Positions 44,224 through 53,182 of a stretch of DNA of 64,000 bases are shown here, piece after piece. Source of the stretch: Pyrinomonadaceae bacterium (lineage in GTDB: Bacteria; Acidobacteriota; Blastocatellia; Pyrinomonadales; Pyrinomonadaceae); NCBI GenBank assembly GCA_019694345.1, contig JAIBCA010000074.1:32960-96959 (forward strand), written 5' to 3'. A program made the translations under genes and the position numbers. Every line of letters begins with the position of its first letter. The stretch's first letter is position 1. Under the pieces are notes generated by a model, which had not been told where the DNA came from, ran no database searches, and worked only from the letters and a program-made list of their open reading frames with translations.

Positions 44224-44423
44224 AAGTTGATACTCTTTCGGGGTCGGATGTTACTGTGAATCATCGGCACCTATCTCGTCTAAAAGCAAATACCGTACCG
44301 GAACCAACGACATCAGAGACACCCGCAAATTTGGGGCTAAGTGTGCCATTTACTGAAGTCTGGGTGTACCGAAACGGTGCATTTCGCCGTCCACGGCGAC
44401 GATATGGTGCAATTGGAAGGGAG

Positions 44424-45707
44424 CTAAAATGCAAGCGAATATTTAATGACAAAGGGTCGCGACGCAATCAGCAGATCGCCGGCATCGTTGAATACGAATC
44501 CGAATGCCTGGGTCACGGGAAATGTCCTGAGCGGCAGGCCCTTGTCGTCGATCGCTGTGATCTTGCTGGTCTCGGAAACGAAGAGTCGGCCTTTCGGGTC
44601 GATCGCGATGTCATTCGGCGAGGATATACCGGTCGCAATGCGCGTTAGAAATCGGCCGTCGGAAGCAAACTTGCATATCTCGCCGTTGCGCCGATCGACC
44701 GCATAAATATTGTCGAGGCCGTCCACAGCGGTCAGGTCAAATCCCGACAACGCACTCGCGAGTTTCGCGGCGTCCTTGCGTTCAGTGATGATCTCAAGCG
44801 ATTTGCTAAGGATCTCGATCCCCTTTCGACCGGCGCCCACCACTCGCCCGTCGATCATAACTGAGAGTGCGGTGAGTTCTCGCCGGTCGGCCCTTTGCAG
44901 CAGTTTTCCGGTCGATCCTTCAAATGCCGAGATCCCCTTTGTATCGAGTATGTACACCACTCCGTCACGGCTGACGGCCATGTCGCGAACAATGACATCT
45001 TCGCCCGCGGACCATTGCGAGACGAACTTTCCGGACGGGTCAAAACTCTGTATGCGTCCTCCCTGATACTCGGCTGAATATATAGTGCCCCCGCTGTCGA
45101 CGCCGATGTGCCGGTTGTCGGTAAATCGTCCCGGGCCAATGCCGCTGCCGCCAAACTTCAGCACCTCCGAAACGCCCGACGCCTTGTCCGTATTTGGTCT
45201 TGTGATAGTGTTCGCGGCGTTGTCAAGAGCCCTGTCCACGGTACGAAACGCAAAATACAGGATAACGGCAACCAATAGCGCTGTGACCAAAAAGATAAGG
45301 CCGATGATACCGAGAATGGGCTTTACCATGGACAAACCCAGCTTGCCGATACCTTGCGGCGTGTTTGCGGACGGCCCGTTCAGACCGGCGGGGCTCTGCA
45401 TCGACGAGAGATCCACACCTCGGCCGGACTCGATCGAGTCCACAGCGTCCTTCGCCTCTTTCAGGCCGACGTCAAAAGTTTCCCGAAACAGCTTGATCGC
45501 AAATATCTTTTTGCCGCCGGCGATGAGCTGAAGTATTTCCGACAGGTCCAGTTCGACGCGTGATGAACGGTCGGAGTATCCCGCGGCGGCGCGGATCAGT
45601 TCTGGCGGCACGATGACCGTACTTCCGCAGAATTTGCATTTTTGGACGTGTTTGCCTTCGAAATCCAGCGGAGCCGAGCAGGAGGCACAATCGAATGTTT
45701 CTGTCAT
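44424..45707 (-). CDS. Zinc-ribbon / ribosomal L7-L12-like / NHL-propeller membrane protein
   Basis: A 427-residue protein. Residues 1-35 are a zinc ribbon with Cys7, Cys10, Cys24 and Cys27. Residues about 52-95 resemble the C-terminal domain of ribosomal protein L7/L12: KKIFAIKLFRETFDVGLKEA then KDAVDSIE, with the usual KK-x-x-IK and GLKEAK core. A transmembrane helix lies at about 130-153. Residues 180-427 are NHL-type strands (IGVDSGGTIYSAEYQGGRIQ, NDIAIDPKGRLFVSE and similar), a propeller probably outside the cytoplasm. All domain calls are by eye. Ligand and function are unknown; it may couple an outer sensor to a cytoplasmic zinc-bearing head. Confidence 0.72.
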   Translation of the reverse strand: MTETFDCASCSAPLDFEGKHVQKCKFCGSTVIVPPELIRAAAGYSDRSSRVELDLSEILQLIAGGKKIFAIKLFRETFDVGLKEAKDAVDSIESGRGVDLSSMQSPAGLNGPSANTPQGIGKLGLSMVKPILGIIGLIFLVTALLVAVILYFAFRTVDRALDNAANTITRPNTDKASGVSEVLKFGGSGIGPGRFTDNRHIGVDSGGTIYSAEYQGGRIQSFDPSGKFVSQWSAGEDVIVRDMAVSRDGVVYILDTKGISAFEGSTGKLLQRADRRELTALSVMIDGRVVGAGRKGIEILSKSLEIITERKDAAKLASALSGFDLTAVDGLDNIYAVDRRNGEICKFASDGRFLTRIATGISSPNDIAIDPKGRLFVSETSKITAIDDKGLPLRTFPVTQAFGFVFNDAGDLLIASRPFVIKYSLAF

Positions 45708-45800
45708 AAAATTGCCGAACGATCGCCGAACGTTGCAACCGCGAGTTGCTCAATTATAAACTCAAACATGAACTGCAGTTACGTTCAAGGACGGTCAACT

Positions 45801-46313
45801 ATGAACAAATTTGCTTATCTAATTTTAGTTTTTGCGGCACTCGCCATCAATGTGACGGCCCAAAAGAAACCTGCCGCAAGTGCGGACCCGTCGAAAGATG
45901 TCAGACAGGCCTTCGATCGATTGATAGAAGGGATAAAACAGGTCGATGCCGGCAAAGTAGCGGACACCTACGAAAAGAGCGATCGGCTATTGGTCTTTAA
46001 CAACAATGGCTCTGCCACGATCGGCTGGGAGAATGTCAAGGCAAACGCCGAGTCGTCGTACGCCAAGGTCTCGAACGTGTCGATCGAGGTGACGGGCGTC
46101 CGCGTTGAAATGCTCGGAAAGACCGGAGCTTATGTTTCCTGCAAGTGGAAGCAAACACAGGAAAATGATGGAAAGCTCGAGAGTGCCTCGGGACGCATGA
46201 CGCTGGTTTTCAAGTTGATCGGAAAGCAATGGAAGATCGTGCATCGCCATACTTCGCCCGATAATCCGGGGCCCACACGACCGGTTTTTCCTTCGGAACG
46301 AACCGACCAGTGA
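45801..46313 (+). CDS. Secreted NTF2-like (SnoaL/DUF4440-type) protein
   Basis: A 170-residue exported protein with a signal peptide at 1-21 (ending VTAQ). The mature part has the NTF2-like order: a helical DVRQAFDRLIEGIKQVDAGKVADTY, LLVFNNNGSATIGWENVKA, then three long strands (VSIEVTGVRVEMLGKTGAYVSCKWK, RMTLVFKLIGKQWKIVHRH). Such cone-shaped barrels bind small molecules or serve as enzymes; the type is most like SnoaL or DUF4440. The start at 45801 is chosen because the signal peptide begins there. It stands divergent from the L7/L12-like gene and is followed by a terminator. Confidence 0.82.
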   Translation: MNKFAYLILVFAALAINVTAQKKPAASADPSKDVRQAFDRLIEGIKQVDAGKVADTYEKSDRLLVFNNNGSATIGWENVKANAESSYAKVSNVSIEVTGVRVEMLGKTGAYVSCKWKQTQENDGKLESASGRMTLVFKLIGKQWKIVHRHTSPDNPGPTRPVFPSERTDQ

Positions 46314-46330
46314 TAGGATCACAAAAAAGA

Positions 46331-46367
46331 AAAAGGCCGCGCGGAGCAACCTCCACGCGGCTTTTGT
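46331..46367. terminator. Bidirectional terminator between the NTF2-like and GAF genes
   Basis: AAAAGGCCGCGCGGAG-CAAC-CTCCACGCGGCTTTT forms a near-perfect stem, with T-rich ends on both strands (CCTTTTTCTTTTTT on the minus strand). Confidence 0.85.
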
Positions 46368-46382
46368 TGTCTTTGCTGTGTA

Positions 46383-48248
46383 CTATACCGAGGCCCCCGG
46401 ATAGCTGTCGCCGAGGCGTCCGATGTCGCCCTCGGCCAGCGAATTGACCAATTCATAGTGGAAATAGTCAAATTTCGACGCGACGGGTGGTTGGACGCGT
46501 TTGTCGTACATTTCTCGGGAGCGATCGATCGCCTCACGGAGCCTCTCGTACAAATCACTAGCCTCCCGGCCTTCCTGCACTTTCTTTTCGTTGTAGAGTT
46601 TGATCTCCGAAACCAGCAGCCTGGCGAAGCGCCGAGCGTCATTGTGCAAACGGCGTTCGTCGTCGGCAACCTCGATCGGCAGGTCAACGTTTCGGTCGCT
46701 CAGACGGCTTCCGGTCGGCACTGCGACCTTTTCAACGACCGGCGTTAGATTGGCCGGTGACATTCCGCCGATGGTTGCCGCCGGCTCGAATTTCTCGACG
46801 GGCTTATCGAAAGGCGAAACATCATTGAACGAAACGACCGGTTCGGCAGCCGGGGTCGAATCGAATTCGGCGGTAACGGCTTCGGACGGCGGCTCGAATC
46901 CAGCGACGGCCGCGGGCTCTTCGGCCGGTGTCTGATCCACCGACGGTTCAGAGAATGCAAATCCGTGAGAATCGTCGGAACTTTCGACCCCAACCGGATC
47001 AACCTCTGTGGGTTCGACCGCTATCGGCGTTTGATCAACATATTCGGCATACGTTTCAGTTACTGACGAGAAACTCTCGAACTGAACAGGTTCGGCGGCA
47101 GGGAACTCAGATACCTCTGATACATTCGTATCGGTGATCTCCACGCCCGACTGCTCGTCAGATATCTCCTCGACGGTCGCCTCCGGTTCGGTCTCTGACG
47201 TCTCAGCGAACGGCTTGGCCTCAATTCCTGACGGCTCATAAGGCTCGACATCGTATCCGGAATAGGAGCTTTCAAAATGTTGTTCTGAACCTACGGCCGC
47301 ATTTTCAGAATGTTCATAACCAGCGTCTGTCGACTCCGAAAACGCGGCTGCCGGAGCACTATCGAGCACGCTTTCGTGGTGCAGATCTTCGCTTGCGGAA
47401 CTTTCCGCCTGAAACTCCTCGGCCGATCCCGTGTCCGCGCCGTATCGGGCAGCCTTGGCCGATGCGAGCATCTCGACAGTCAACCCTGCAACACGAACCA
47501 GCATCTCGAGCGCATCGGTATTGACGGCGACACCTTCATGGCCATAATCGGCATACAAAACGGCAACTCCGCGGCCTCGAGCCACTAGAGGGACCGCATA
47601 CATACGGTCGGGCTGGCCGAACTGAAGCGGATCAAGGAACGAACCGTCCTCAGAGAAAGTGCCGAATGAACCTTCGGCCAATGATTGATCCCGCACGGAA
47701 CGGCCCAGGATCGAGTCAGCCGCAACCGGGAAGTGAATGTCGCGGACCGCGGACTCGCTGTCACCGGCCTCTTTGCCGAAAACTTTCCAACCGACGAAAT
47801 GATCGTTCTTGATGATAAAGAAAGCTCCGCGGGGCGTGTAAGTCGCGGCATGCTGGATCAGGGACTTAAGGATCGCCGATTGCGAGTCCTTGCTGCTGAT
47901 ATCGTTGACGGCCTCCTTGATGTCGGCGAGGTTGAACTCAGGCGTCGAGAGTCTCTCCATTTCCTCCGCCTCGGCGATCGCGGTGGCAGTTATCTTGGCT
48001 CCCTCGTCACGGGCCAGTCGCAGGTGCTCAACTACCGATTCGCGAAAAGCCTCGTCAAACGCATGCTCCGAATCAAATCGAGCAGAAAAACCCTTGAAAG
48101 CTTCATCAATGTGGGATTTGTGCTTTTCAAACTCGGATTCTATCTTTATCTGAAATTCCGTGACGTCGTCGCGCATTTCCGCGACGACCTGTTTGAGGTA
48201 ATTCTCAAATTCGGCCCTCAGACTTTGTTCGAGTTCTTCGCTATTCAC
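46383..48248 (-). CDS. GAF-domain protein with long acidic low-complexity middle
   Basis: A 621-residue cytoplasmic protein. The start is GTG 48248 with GGAGG nine bases upstream; the in-frame ATG at 48353 lies before that site. Residues 5-100 are a charged helical, probably coiled-coil region. Residues about 120-285 look like a GAF domain: ILKSLIQHAATYTPRGAFFI, VGWKVFG, YAVPLVARGRGVAVLYADYG, then a closing helix. Residues 290-520 are acidic and rich in Glu, Pro, Val and Ser, with little structure. The last 95 residues are ordered again (DDERRLHNDARRFARLLVSE then helical segments to LGDSYPGASV). A signal-sensing or scaffold role is inferred; the input is unknown. Confidence 0.7.
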   Translation of the reverse strand: MNSEELEQSLRAEFENYLKQVVAEMRDDVTEFQIKIESEFEKHKSHIDEAFKGFSARFDSEHAFDEAFRESVVEHLRLARDEGAKITATAIAEAEEMERLSTPEFNLADIKEAVNDISSKDSQSAILKSLIQHAATYTPRGAFFIIKNDHFVGWKVFGKEAGDSESAVRDIHFPVAADSILGRSVRDQSLAEGSFGTFSEDGSFLDPLQFGQPDRMYAVPLVARGRGVAVLYADYGHEGVAVNTDALEMLVRVAGLTVEMLASAKAARYGADTGSAEEFQAESSASEDLHHESVLDSAPAAAFSESTDAGYEHSENAAVGSEQHFESSYSGYDVEPYEPSGIEAKPFAETSETEPEATVEEISDEQSGVEITDTNVSEVSEFPAAEPVQFESFSSVTETYAEYVDQTPIAVEPTEVDPVGVESSDDSHGFAFSEPSVDQTPAEEPAAVAGFEPPSEAVTAEFDSTPAAEPVVSFNDVSPFDKPVEKFEPAATIGGMSPANLTPVVEKVAVPTGSRLSDRNVDLPIEVADDERRLHNDARRFARLLVSEIKLYNEKKVQEGREASDLYERLREAIDRSREMYDKRVQPPVASKFDYFHYELVNSLAEGDIGRLGDSYPGASV

Positions 48249-48257
48249 TTGGTCTTT

Positions 48258-48262
48258 CCTCC
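48258..48262 (-). promoter_or_regulatory. Ribosome binding site supporting a GTG start for the GAF gene
   Basis: Minus strand GGAGG nine bases before GTG 48248 (GTGAATAGC). It lies inside a longer in-frame ORF and argues against the upstream ATG. Confidence 0.7.
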
Positions 48263-48450
48263 ATAAGCTGGCAACGATTATAAAATCGGGATGTAAAAGG
48301 TCAGTAGATCTGAGTAGATAATATTGTCGTGGTCGAAGTGAGGACGGGCGCAAACCGTCGACACTGGAATTATGACCAATTTGAGAGAATTATGTCAAGA
48401 ATTTCTTTTGAATCAACAAAATAAGAAATTTGTGGCGGTTTGATTTGAAG

Positions 48451-49014
48451 CTAGGTCGCGACGACCGTAATCGCCGGATCGATCTCTTCCTTGATCATGT
48501 TCTCGATCGCCATCAGGGTGCCGGTCAGTGAGCTGGGACAGCTGCCGCACGCACCCTCGTAACGGATCTTCAGAATGTTGTTCTCTAATTCCAGAACTTC
48601 GAGCCATCCGCCGTCTCCGGCAAGGTACGGTCTGATACGTTCGTCGAGGAGTGCGTTGATCTCACCGAGTTTCGGATCGTCGCTCGCGGCCGCCGCTATC
48701 GCGCCGCCGACCATTGCAGCCGCGCCTTTGCCGGCGGAGGTCGTAACCGGATCGGCCGCCCGGATAGGGACGGCAAGTTCCGGTAATATCTCATCCCATT
48801 CAGCGTCATCGGTCTTTTCGACAGTGACCATCTTGTCCATGTAGAAAACGGACACTACCGATCCAACGTCGAAGATAGAGCGTGCAAAATTGTCGTCCGC
48901 AGCAGCTTCGGCCGATTTGAACGAATGCGAAGTGCCGTGCGAGACCGGTTCCTTCAAGATGAATTTGACGGCGTTGGGGTTCGGGGTTTCCTGAATGTCT
49001 GCGATCTTTGGCAT
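48451..49014 (-). CDS. Nfu-type Fe-S cluster carrier
   Basis: A 187-residue cytoplasmic protein that carries and delivers [4Fe-4S] clusters. The N-terminal Nfu_N domain (about 1-85) begins PKIADIQETPNPNAVKFIL. A linker rich in Ala/Gly follows (95-115). The C-terminal NifU domain (about 118-180) contains the RPYLAGDGGWLEV segment and the cluster-binding Cys156-Gly-Ser-Cys159 (GACGSCPSS). The order is that of typical mitochondrial and bacterial Nfu proteins. It lies about 8.5 kb from the sufU/sufS group, on the same strand but not in the same transcript. Confidence 0.93.
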   Translation of the reverse strand: MPKIADIQETPNPNAVKFILKEPVSHGTSHSFKSAEAAADDNFARSIFDVGSVVSVFYMDKMVTVEKTDDAEWDEILPELAVPIRAADPVTTSAGKGAAAMVGGAIAAAASDDPKLGEINALLDERIRPYLAGDGGWLEVLELENNILKIRYEGACGSCPSSLTGTLMAIENMIKEEIDPAITVVAT

Positions 49015-49120
49015 CGGATTACTGGGGCTCGGACAGCGAGCTTAAACTATAAGAATGATAAATCCTTACAATTTTGTCAACATTAGGCCGATGATTGTCC
49101 CGATCTGAAATGTCCAATGA

Positions 49121-49160
49121 AAAGGGCGGTCGATCCCGCCATTGGATCATTACCGCCCTA
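49121..49160 (-). terminator. Terminator of the small membrane protein gene
   Basis: Minus strand AGGGCGGT ... ACCGCCCTTTT; the outer 8-bp stem is clear, with an inner GATCC/GGATC-type pairing, and a short T-run follows. It lies 67 bases past the stop at 49228. Confidence 0.65.
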
Positions 49161-49227
49161 AAAGCAAAATAAAGCCCTGCTCACATCCGGAAGTCAAAAA
49201 CGTGGAAACCCGGAGGTCGAATATTCG

Positions 49228-49419
49228 CTACTCAGTGATATGGATGTCTTCGGTCTTGTTAACGCGGCCCGAGAGGAACATCGCTCCCAGTCCGAGAAAC
49301 GCGATCAGAAATACGATCGATACCACCAGATATACTTTGTTGTCCCCACTCTTCGTATATTGATAGAATGAAAACCCCGCGATAACAGCCGATAAAACCG
49401 CCAAAATACCGTTCAGCAT
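49228..49419 (-). CDS. 63-residue two-helix membrane protein
   Basis: A small membrane protein with two transmembrane helices (about 3-19 and 29-52) and a short polar C-terminus. The first segment is MLNGILAVLSAVIAGFSFYQ. The start is ATG 49419, with an excellent GGAGGTGA site five bases upstream; the longer in-frame ORF beginning at 49587 is not supported. No Cys is present. Family unrecognised. Confidence 0.7.
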   Translation of the reverse strand: MLNGILAVLSAVIAGFSFYQYTKSGDNKVYLVVSIVFLIAFLGLGAMFLSGRVNKTEDIHITE

Positions 49420-49424
49420 AAACG

Positions 49425-49432
49425 TCACCTCC
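49425..49432 (-). promoter_or_regulatory. Strong ribosome binding site for the 63-residue membrane protein
   Basis: Minus strand GGAGGTGA, five bases before ATG 49419, a near-complete match to the anti-Shine-Dalgarno complement. It decides the start over the ATG at 49587. Confidence 0.8.
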
Positions 49433-49610
49433 GATCTTAAAATAGGGCAGCATCTTTCGAAGTTTGACTGGTCAAGCAATCGGATCCAACCACAAAAAAA
49501 CCTCGCTACTTCGAACGCAGCCTGGACCATGTCAAACGTCGTGTGGAATTCACCCTCATAGTAACGCCACTTCGTCCATAAAGGCAAGTAAAATCAAACA
49601 ATACGAAAAA

Positions 49611-50456
49611 TCATTTTTTGATCGCAATGACCGTTCTCGGTATTTGTTGAAGGTCTGACAGGACATCCACTGAACGCCAGACCTCGCGGTCAAACATTTG
49701 ATCCACGCGATCGAACTGTCCGGCTCCGATCTCGAGCATTAGAAAGCCCCCGTGAAGCAGGAATGCCGGTGCCCCCTCGACGATCCTTCGTATTATCTCG
49801 TCGCCGGAGCCGCCGTCAGTGAGGGCAGCGGTCGGCTCGAAATCGCGAACCTCGGGCTGCAGGCCTGCGATCTCGTTCGCCGGAATATACGGCGGATTTG
49901 ACAGGATGGCGTGGAACTGCCCGGGCGATAGCGCTTCGAATAGGTCAGATCGCATTAGATCGATCCGATCGAGCACACCGTGCCTGCGGGCGTTGGCCCC
50001 GGCGACCGCTAATGCTACGGCCGAAATGTCCAATGCCGACGCCTCCGCAGCCGGTACGTTGTGAAGAACGGACACGGAAATACAGCCCGAACCTACGCCG
50101 ATCTCGCAAAATCGGGGGGATTCGATCTTGAGCAGTTTGTCGATCGCCCATTCCACAAGCAGCTCGGTCTCGGGCCGCGGGATCAGGACCGATGGATCGA
50201 CGGCAAATTCGAGACCGTAGAATTCCTGTCGGCCGACGATGTACTGAAACGGTTCGCGGGCAGAGCGGCGGTCGACCAATACCCTGACCCTATCGGCCTC
50301 ATCGTCTGTCAAATCGTACTCAGGGTGGGCGACAATAAAAACTCGGTCACGATCGATCGCGAACGCTATCAGCGACGCAGCCTCGCGACGCGCTTCGGGA
50401 ATTCCGCTTGCGGCTAAACGGGCGGCGGCGGAGGACAGTGCATCGGCGAGGTTCAT
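49611..50456 (-). CDS. prmC: Release-factor glutamine methyltransferase PrmC
   Basis: A 281-residue SAM-dependent enzyme that methylates the GGQ glutamine of peptide-chain release factors. The N-terminal helical domain is at about 1-95, with the ERE/PFQYIVGRQEFYGLEF segment. The catalytic domain has FCEIGVGSGCISVS (motif I) and LSNPPYIP, the NPPY motif of N5-glutamine methyltransferases. A signature RPETELLVEWA precedes motif I. The gene starts inside the stop of the sugar transferase (four-base overlap at 50453-50456), so translation is coupled. prfA is not adjacent in this window. Confidence 0.94.
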   Translation of the reverse strand: MNLADALSSAAARLAASGIPEARREAASLIAFAIDRDRVFIVAHPEYDLTDDEADRVRVLVDRRSAREPFQYIVGRQEFYGLEFAVDPSVLIPRPETELLVEWAIDKLLKIESPRFCEIGVGSGCISVSVLHNVPAAEASALDISAVALAVAGANARRHGVLDRIDLMRSDLFEALSPGQFHAILSNPPYIPANEIAGLQPEVRDFEPTAALTDGGSGDEIIRRIVEGAPAFLLHGGFLMLEIGAGQFDRVDQMFDREVWRSVDVLSDLQQIPRTVIAIKK

Positions 50457-51985
50457 CGTGCTCCGTCGCCGCGAAACACCGCGGGAATGGTGAGTAGAAT
50501 AATTTTGGCATCGAGCAGCAGCGACCAGTTCTCGATGTAATAGAGGTCGATCTTGACCATTTCGTCAAATGTGAGCCGATTGCGGCCTGATACCTGCCAC
50601 AGCCCCGTGATGCCGGGCTTCATGTCCAGACGTTTTCGGTGCCAAATGTCATATTCCTCGACCTCGTACGGAATTGGCGGGCGGGGCCCGACAATGCTCA
50701 TCTCGCCGCGGAGGACGTTCAGCAGCTGAGGCAACTCATCAATGCTCGTACGCCGAAGAAATTTGCCGACGCGAGTAATGCGCGGGTCGTCTTTTACCTT
50801 GCCGTAAACGGGCAATGTTTCGTCACCGGCATTGGCTTCGGCGTCGCCGACAATGTTTTTGCGATAGGCCTCCCGGTGCATCGTTTCATCGGCATCGATC
50901 CTCATCGAGCGAAACTTCAAACACAGAAATACACGGCCATCCATGCCGACGCGTTCCTGACGATAGATAAGCGGCCCTTTGGAATCGATACGGACGAGAA
51001 TTGCCGCGACCAACCATATCGGCAATGTCAAAATGCCGGCTACGAGTGCGAGAATAATGTCTGAGAGACGTTTTGCAAACCGCTGAACATCCGTCAGCGG
51101 TTCCCGAAACAGCCTGACCATCGGCAATACGCCGATCTGGTCCACGCTTGTTTTTTGCGGCAGCACGTTGAACAGATTGGGCGCAAATCGAAACTCTACT
51201 CTCTGCTGCCGGCCGAGCTTCATCATTGCCTCGAACAGCCTGTCGCCCGAAAAGCTGTCGTCAGTGATAATGACCTCTTGGATCCTGTATCGGACGATAT
51301 ACTCGTTCAGTTCGTTGACATGCCCGACAATCGGAATGTCCATCACGCTATCAATTCCGGCCAGTGCCGAATCGTCGTCATCGGTCGCGACGAGGCCGAT
51401 CACCTTGTAGCCAAGATACTTGCGGTCGGTAAGCTCACGCACGGTCTGGACCGCCTCGTTCGAAGTGCCGACGATCATCGTCGGGATCAGGTTGATACCG
51501 CGTTCGCGAAGCCCGGCCTGAACTCGCCTGATCGCAAAATGAAAGCCGCCGATCAATAGTAACGAGATGAAAAAGTCTGCAATAAAAATACTTCGGGAAT
51601 AAGAAAATTCGCGATACGCAAAACCACCTCGAAACAGAAACGCCCACGCGACGGTCAACAGTGAACTCACCGTAGCAGCTTTCATGAACCGGATGGCTTC
51701 GGCTGAGTACGAAAAGGCACCGTCAAACCGATATGCACGTTGATAAACGAGCATTACGAGTCGAGCCGGTACGGCAAACATCAAAATTCCCGAATACGGA
51801 GCGAACTCCGCCGACCAGAACCATGTCCCCGGCGCGAGTATCGGGTCACCTTCCCGAACGTAAAAGGCCGCCAAAAAACTAAGCGCGGCAAGCATCGCGT
51901 CGAAGGCAAATGCCCCTAACTTCACGGCCGGCATTACCCAGGTCGGCATCACATTTTTTGGAATTTCGGGTGCTGCGTTGGACAT
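50453..51985 (-). CDS. Undecaprenyl-phosphate sugar phosphotransferase (WcaJ/WbaP type)
   Basis: A 510-residue inner-membrane enzyme that starts an exopolysaccharide repeat unit by moving a sugar-1-phosphate to undecaprenyl phosphate. Four N-terminal transmembrane helices lie within about 20-150. A CoA-binding-like Rossmann segment follows (TMIVGTSNEAVQTVREL, GLVATDDDDSAL, VIITDDSFSGD). The C-terminal Bac_transf domain has a membrane-reentrant hydrophobic helix (ALVAGILTLPIWLVAAILV), QERVGMDGRVFLCLKFRSM, and FLRRTSIDELPQLLNVL then GITGLWQVSGRN. ATG 51985 is preferred; an ATG at 52108 adds a basic extension. Divergent from a GT4 gene; prmC follows. Confidence 0.93.
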   Translation of the reverse strand: MSNAAPEIPKNVMPTWVMPAVKLGAFAFDAMLAALSFLAAFYVREGDPILAPGTWFWSAEFAPYSGILMFAVPARLVMLVYQRAYRFDGAFSYSAEAIRFMKAATVSSLLTVAWAFLFRGGFAYREFSYSRSIFIADFFISLLLIGGFHFAIRRVQAGLRERGINLIPTMIVGTSNEAVQTVRELTDRKYLGYKVIGLVATDDDDSALAGIDSVMDIPIVGHVNELNEYIVRYRIQEVIITDDSFSGDRLFEAMMKLGRQQRVEFRFAPNLFNVLPQKTSVDQIGVLPMVRLFREPLTDVQRFAKRLSDIILALVAGILTLPIWLVAAILVRIDSKGPLIYRQERVGMDGRVFLCLKFRSMRIDADETMHREAYRKNIVGDAEANAGDETLPVYGKVKDDPRITRVGKFLRRTSIDELPQLLNVLRGEMSIVGPRPPIPYEVEEYDIWHRKRLDMKPGITGLWQVSGRNRLTFDEMVKIDLYYIENWSLLLDAKIILLTIPAVFRGDGAR

Positions 51986-52107
51986 CTGTGCCGGGCGGAG
52001 GTCAAATCGCCTCTTACGTTTTAAGCTTTTGGCCTCGCGTATGCAAATGCCGCGCACAGGCGGTGGCTGACATATCACCTTGATTGGTATATTCTTTCGA
52101 TTGTTCA

Positions 52108-53181
52108 ATGAATATTCTCATTACCGCGCCAGATCTCAACGAATCACGCAACGTCAGCGGTATATCAACGGTGGTTCGACAGATCATCGAACATCAGCCT
52201 ACGCGGTACACGCACTTCATTGCCGGCAGCGCCGATGGCGAACGAAAGGGGGTGGTGTGGCTAATAAGGCAAATGACGTTGCCGATCCGGTTTCTCGCGA
52301 CCATCGTTCGACGGCGTCCCGATTTGATCCATATTAACACCGCTTTGACGGACCTTTCGATCTGGCGCGACCTGGTCTTGCTTTTGATCGGTGCCGCATT
52401 GCGCTGCCCGATCGTGCTCGCGATCCACGGCGGGAAGTATTTAATGGGCGGAGCGGCAGGCACGCTGATCGAAAGTGCGATCGGGACAATGTTTCGAAGG
52501 TCGTCCGCCGTGGTGGTTCTGAGTGAGATCGAAAAGACTTCGCTTGCCGGCCGTTGGCCTGATGTCGATATCACGGTGCTGCCGAATGCGGTCGATCTCC
52601 GAAATGTATCTGCCGTCGTACGCTCGAATGAGGTGCCGGTCGCTATATTCCTCGGCCGAATCCACGAGTCGAAAGGGGTCCATCAACTGGCTGATGCGTG
52701 CGGACGGCTGTATGGTGCGGGAACTGATCTTATCCTTCGATGTTACGGCGACGGCCCGGAAAAAGACTGGTTCATTGGTACAATGAAACAGACATGCGGC
52801 AACGCCTTTGAATATCGGGGAATAGTCGCCGGGACGGAAAAGTGGTCGGCACTCGCATCGAGCGACATTTTCGTTTTGCCTTCTGTTTACGGCGAAGGAA
52901 TGCCGATGGCACTGCTCGAGGCGATGGCGTGCGGCTGTATCGTCATCGCGTCTGACAATGCATCGATATCGGCCGTCATCGAAAGCGGAAGGAACGGATT
53001 CATGGTTCCTGCCGGCGATGCCGAAGCACTTGCCGAGACAATCAAAATGGTGATCAATGATCGGGATACATGGCCTGAGATACGCACCGCCGCGAAAAAG
53101 ACCATCGAGAACCGATTTGCGATCGACGCCTATTTTGAGGAACTCGATTCGATATACCGCCGGGCGGCGGCACAAAATTAG
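52108..53181 (+). CDS. Glycosyltransferase family 4 (exopolysaccharide)
   Basis: A 357-residue GT-B glycosyltransferase. It begins MNILITAPDLNESRNVSGIS. The donor-binding half contains VAIFLGRIHESKGVHQLADA and the EX7E motif in YGEGMPMALLEAMACG. The start ATG 52108 is preferred over an in-frame TTG 24 bases upstream because it opens the first beta strand. It is divergent from the initiating sugar transferase and is followed after one base by the WecG-type transferase, so the three likely act in one polysaccharide pathway. Confidence 0.9.
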   Translation: MNILITAPDLNESRNVSGISTVVRQIIEHQPTRYTHFIAGSADGERKGVVWLIRQMTLPIRFLATIVRRRPDLIHINTALTDLSIWRDLVLLLIGAALRCPIVLAIHGGKYLMGGAAGTLIESAIGTMFRRSSAVVVLSEIEKTSLAGRWPDVDITVLPNAVDLRNVSAVVRSNEVPVAIFLGRIHESKGVHQLADACGRLYGAGTDLILRCYGDGPEKDWFIGTMKQTCGNAFEYRGIVAGTEKWSALASSDIFVLPSVYGEGMPMALLEAMACGCIVIASDNASISAVIESGRNGFMVPAGDAEALAETIKMVINDRDTWPEIRTAAKKTIENRFAIDAYFEELDSIYRRAAAQN

Positions 53182-53182
53182 A

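Noticed and set aside
47685..48266. 193-residue open frame antisense to the GAF-protein gene
   Set aside because: Shadow frame; the minus strand has a good ribosome binding site and a recognisable domain.
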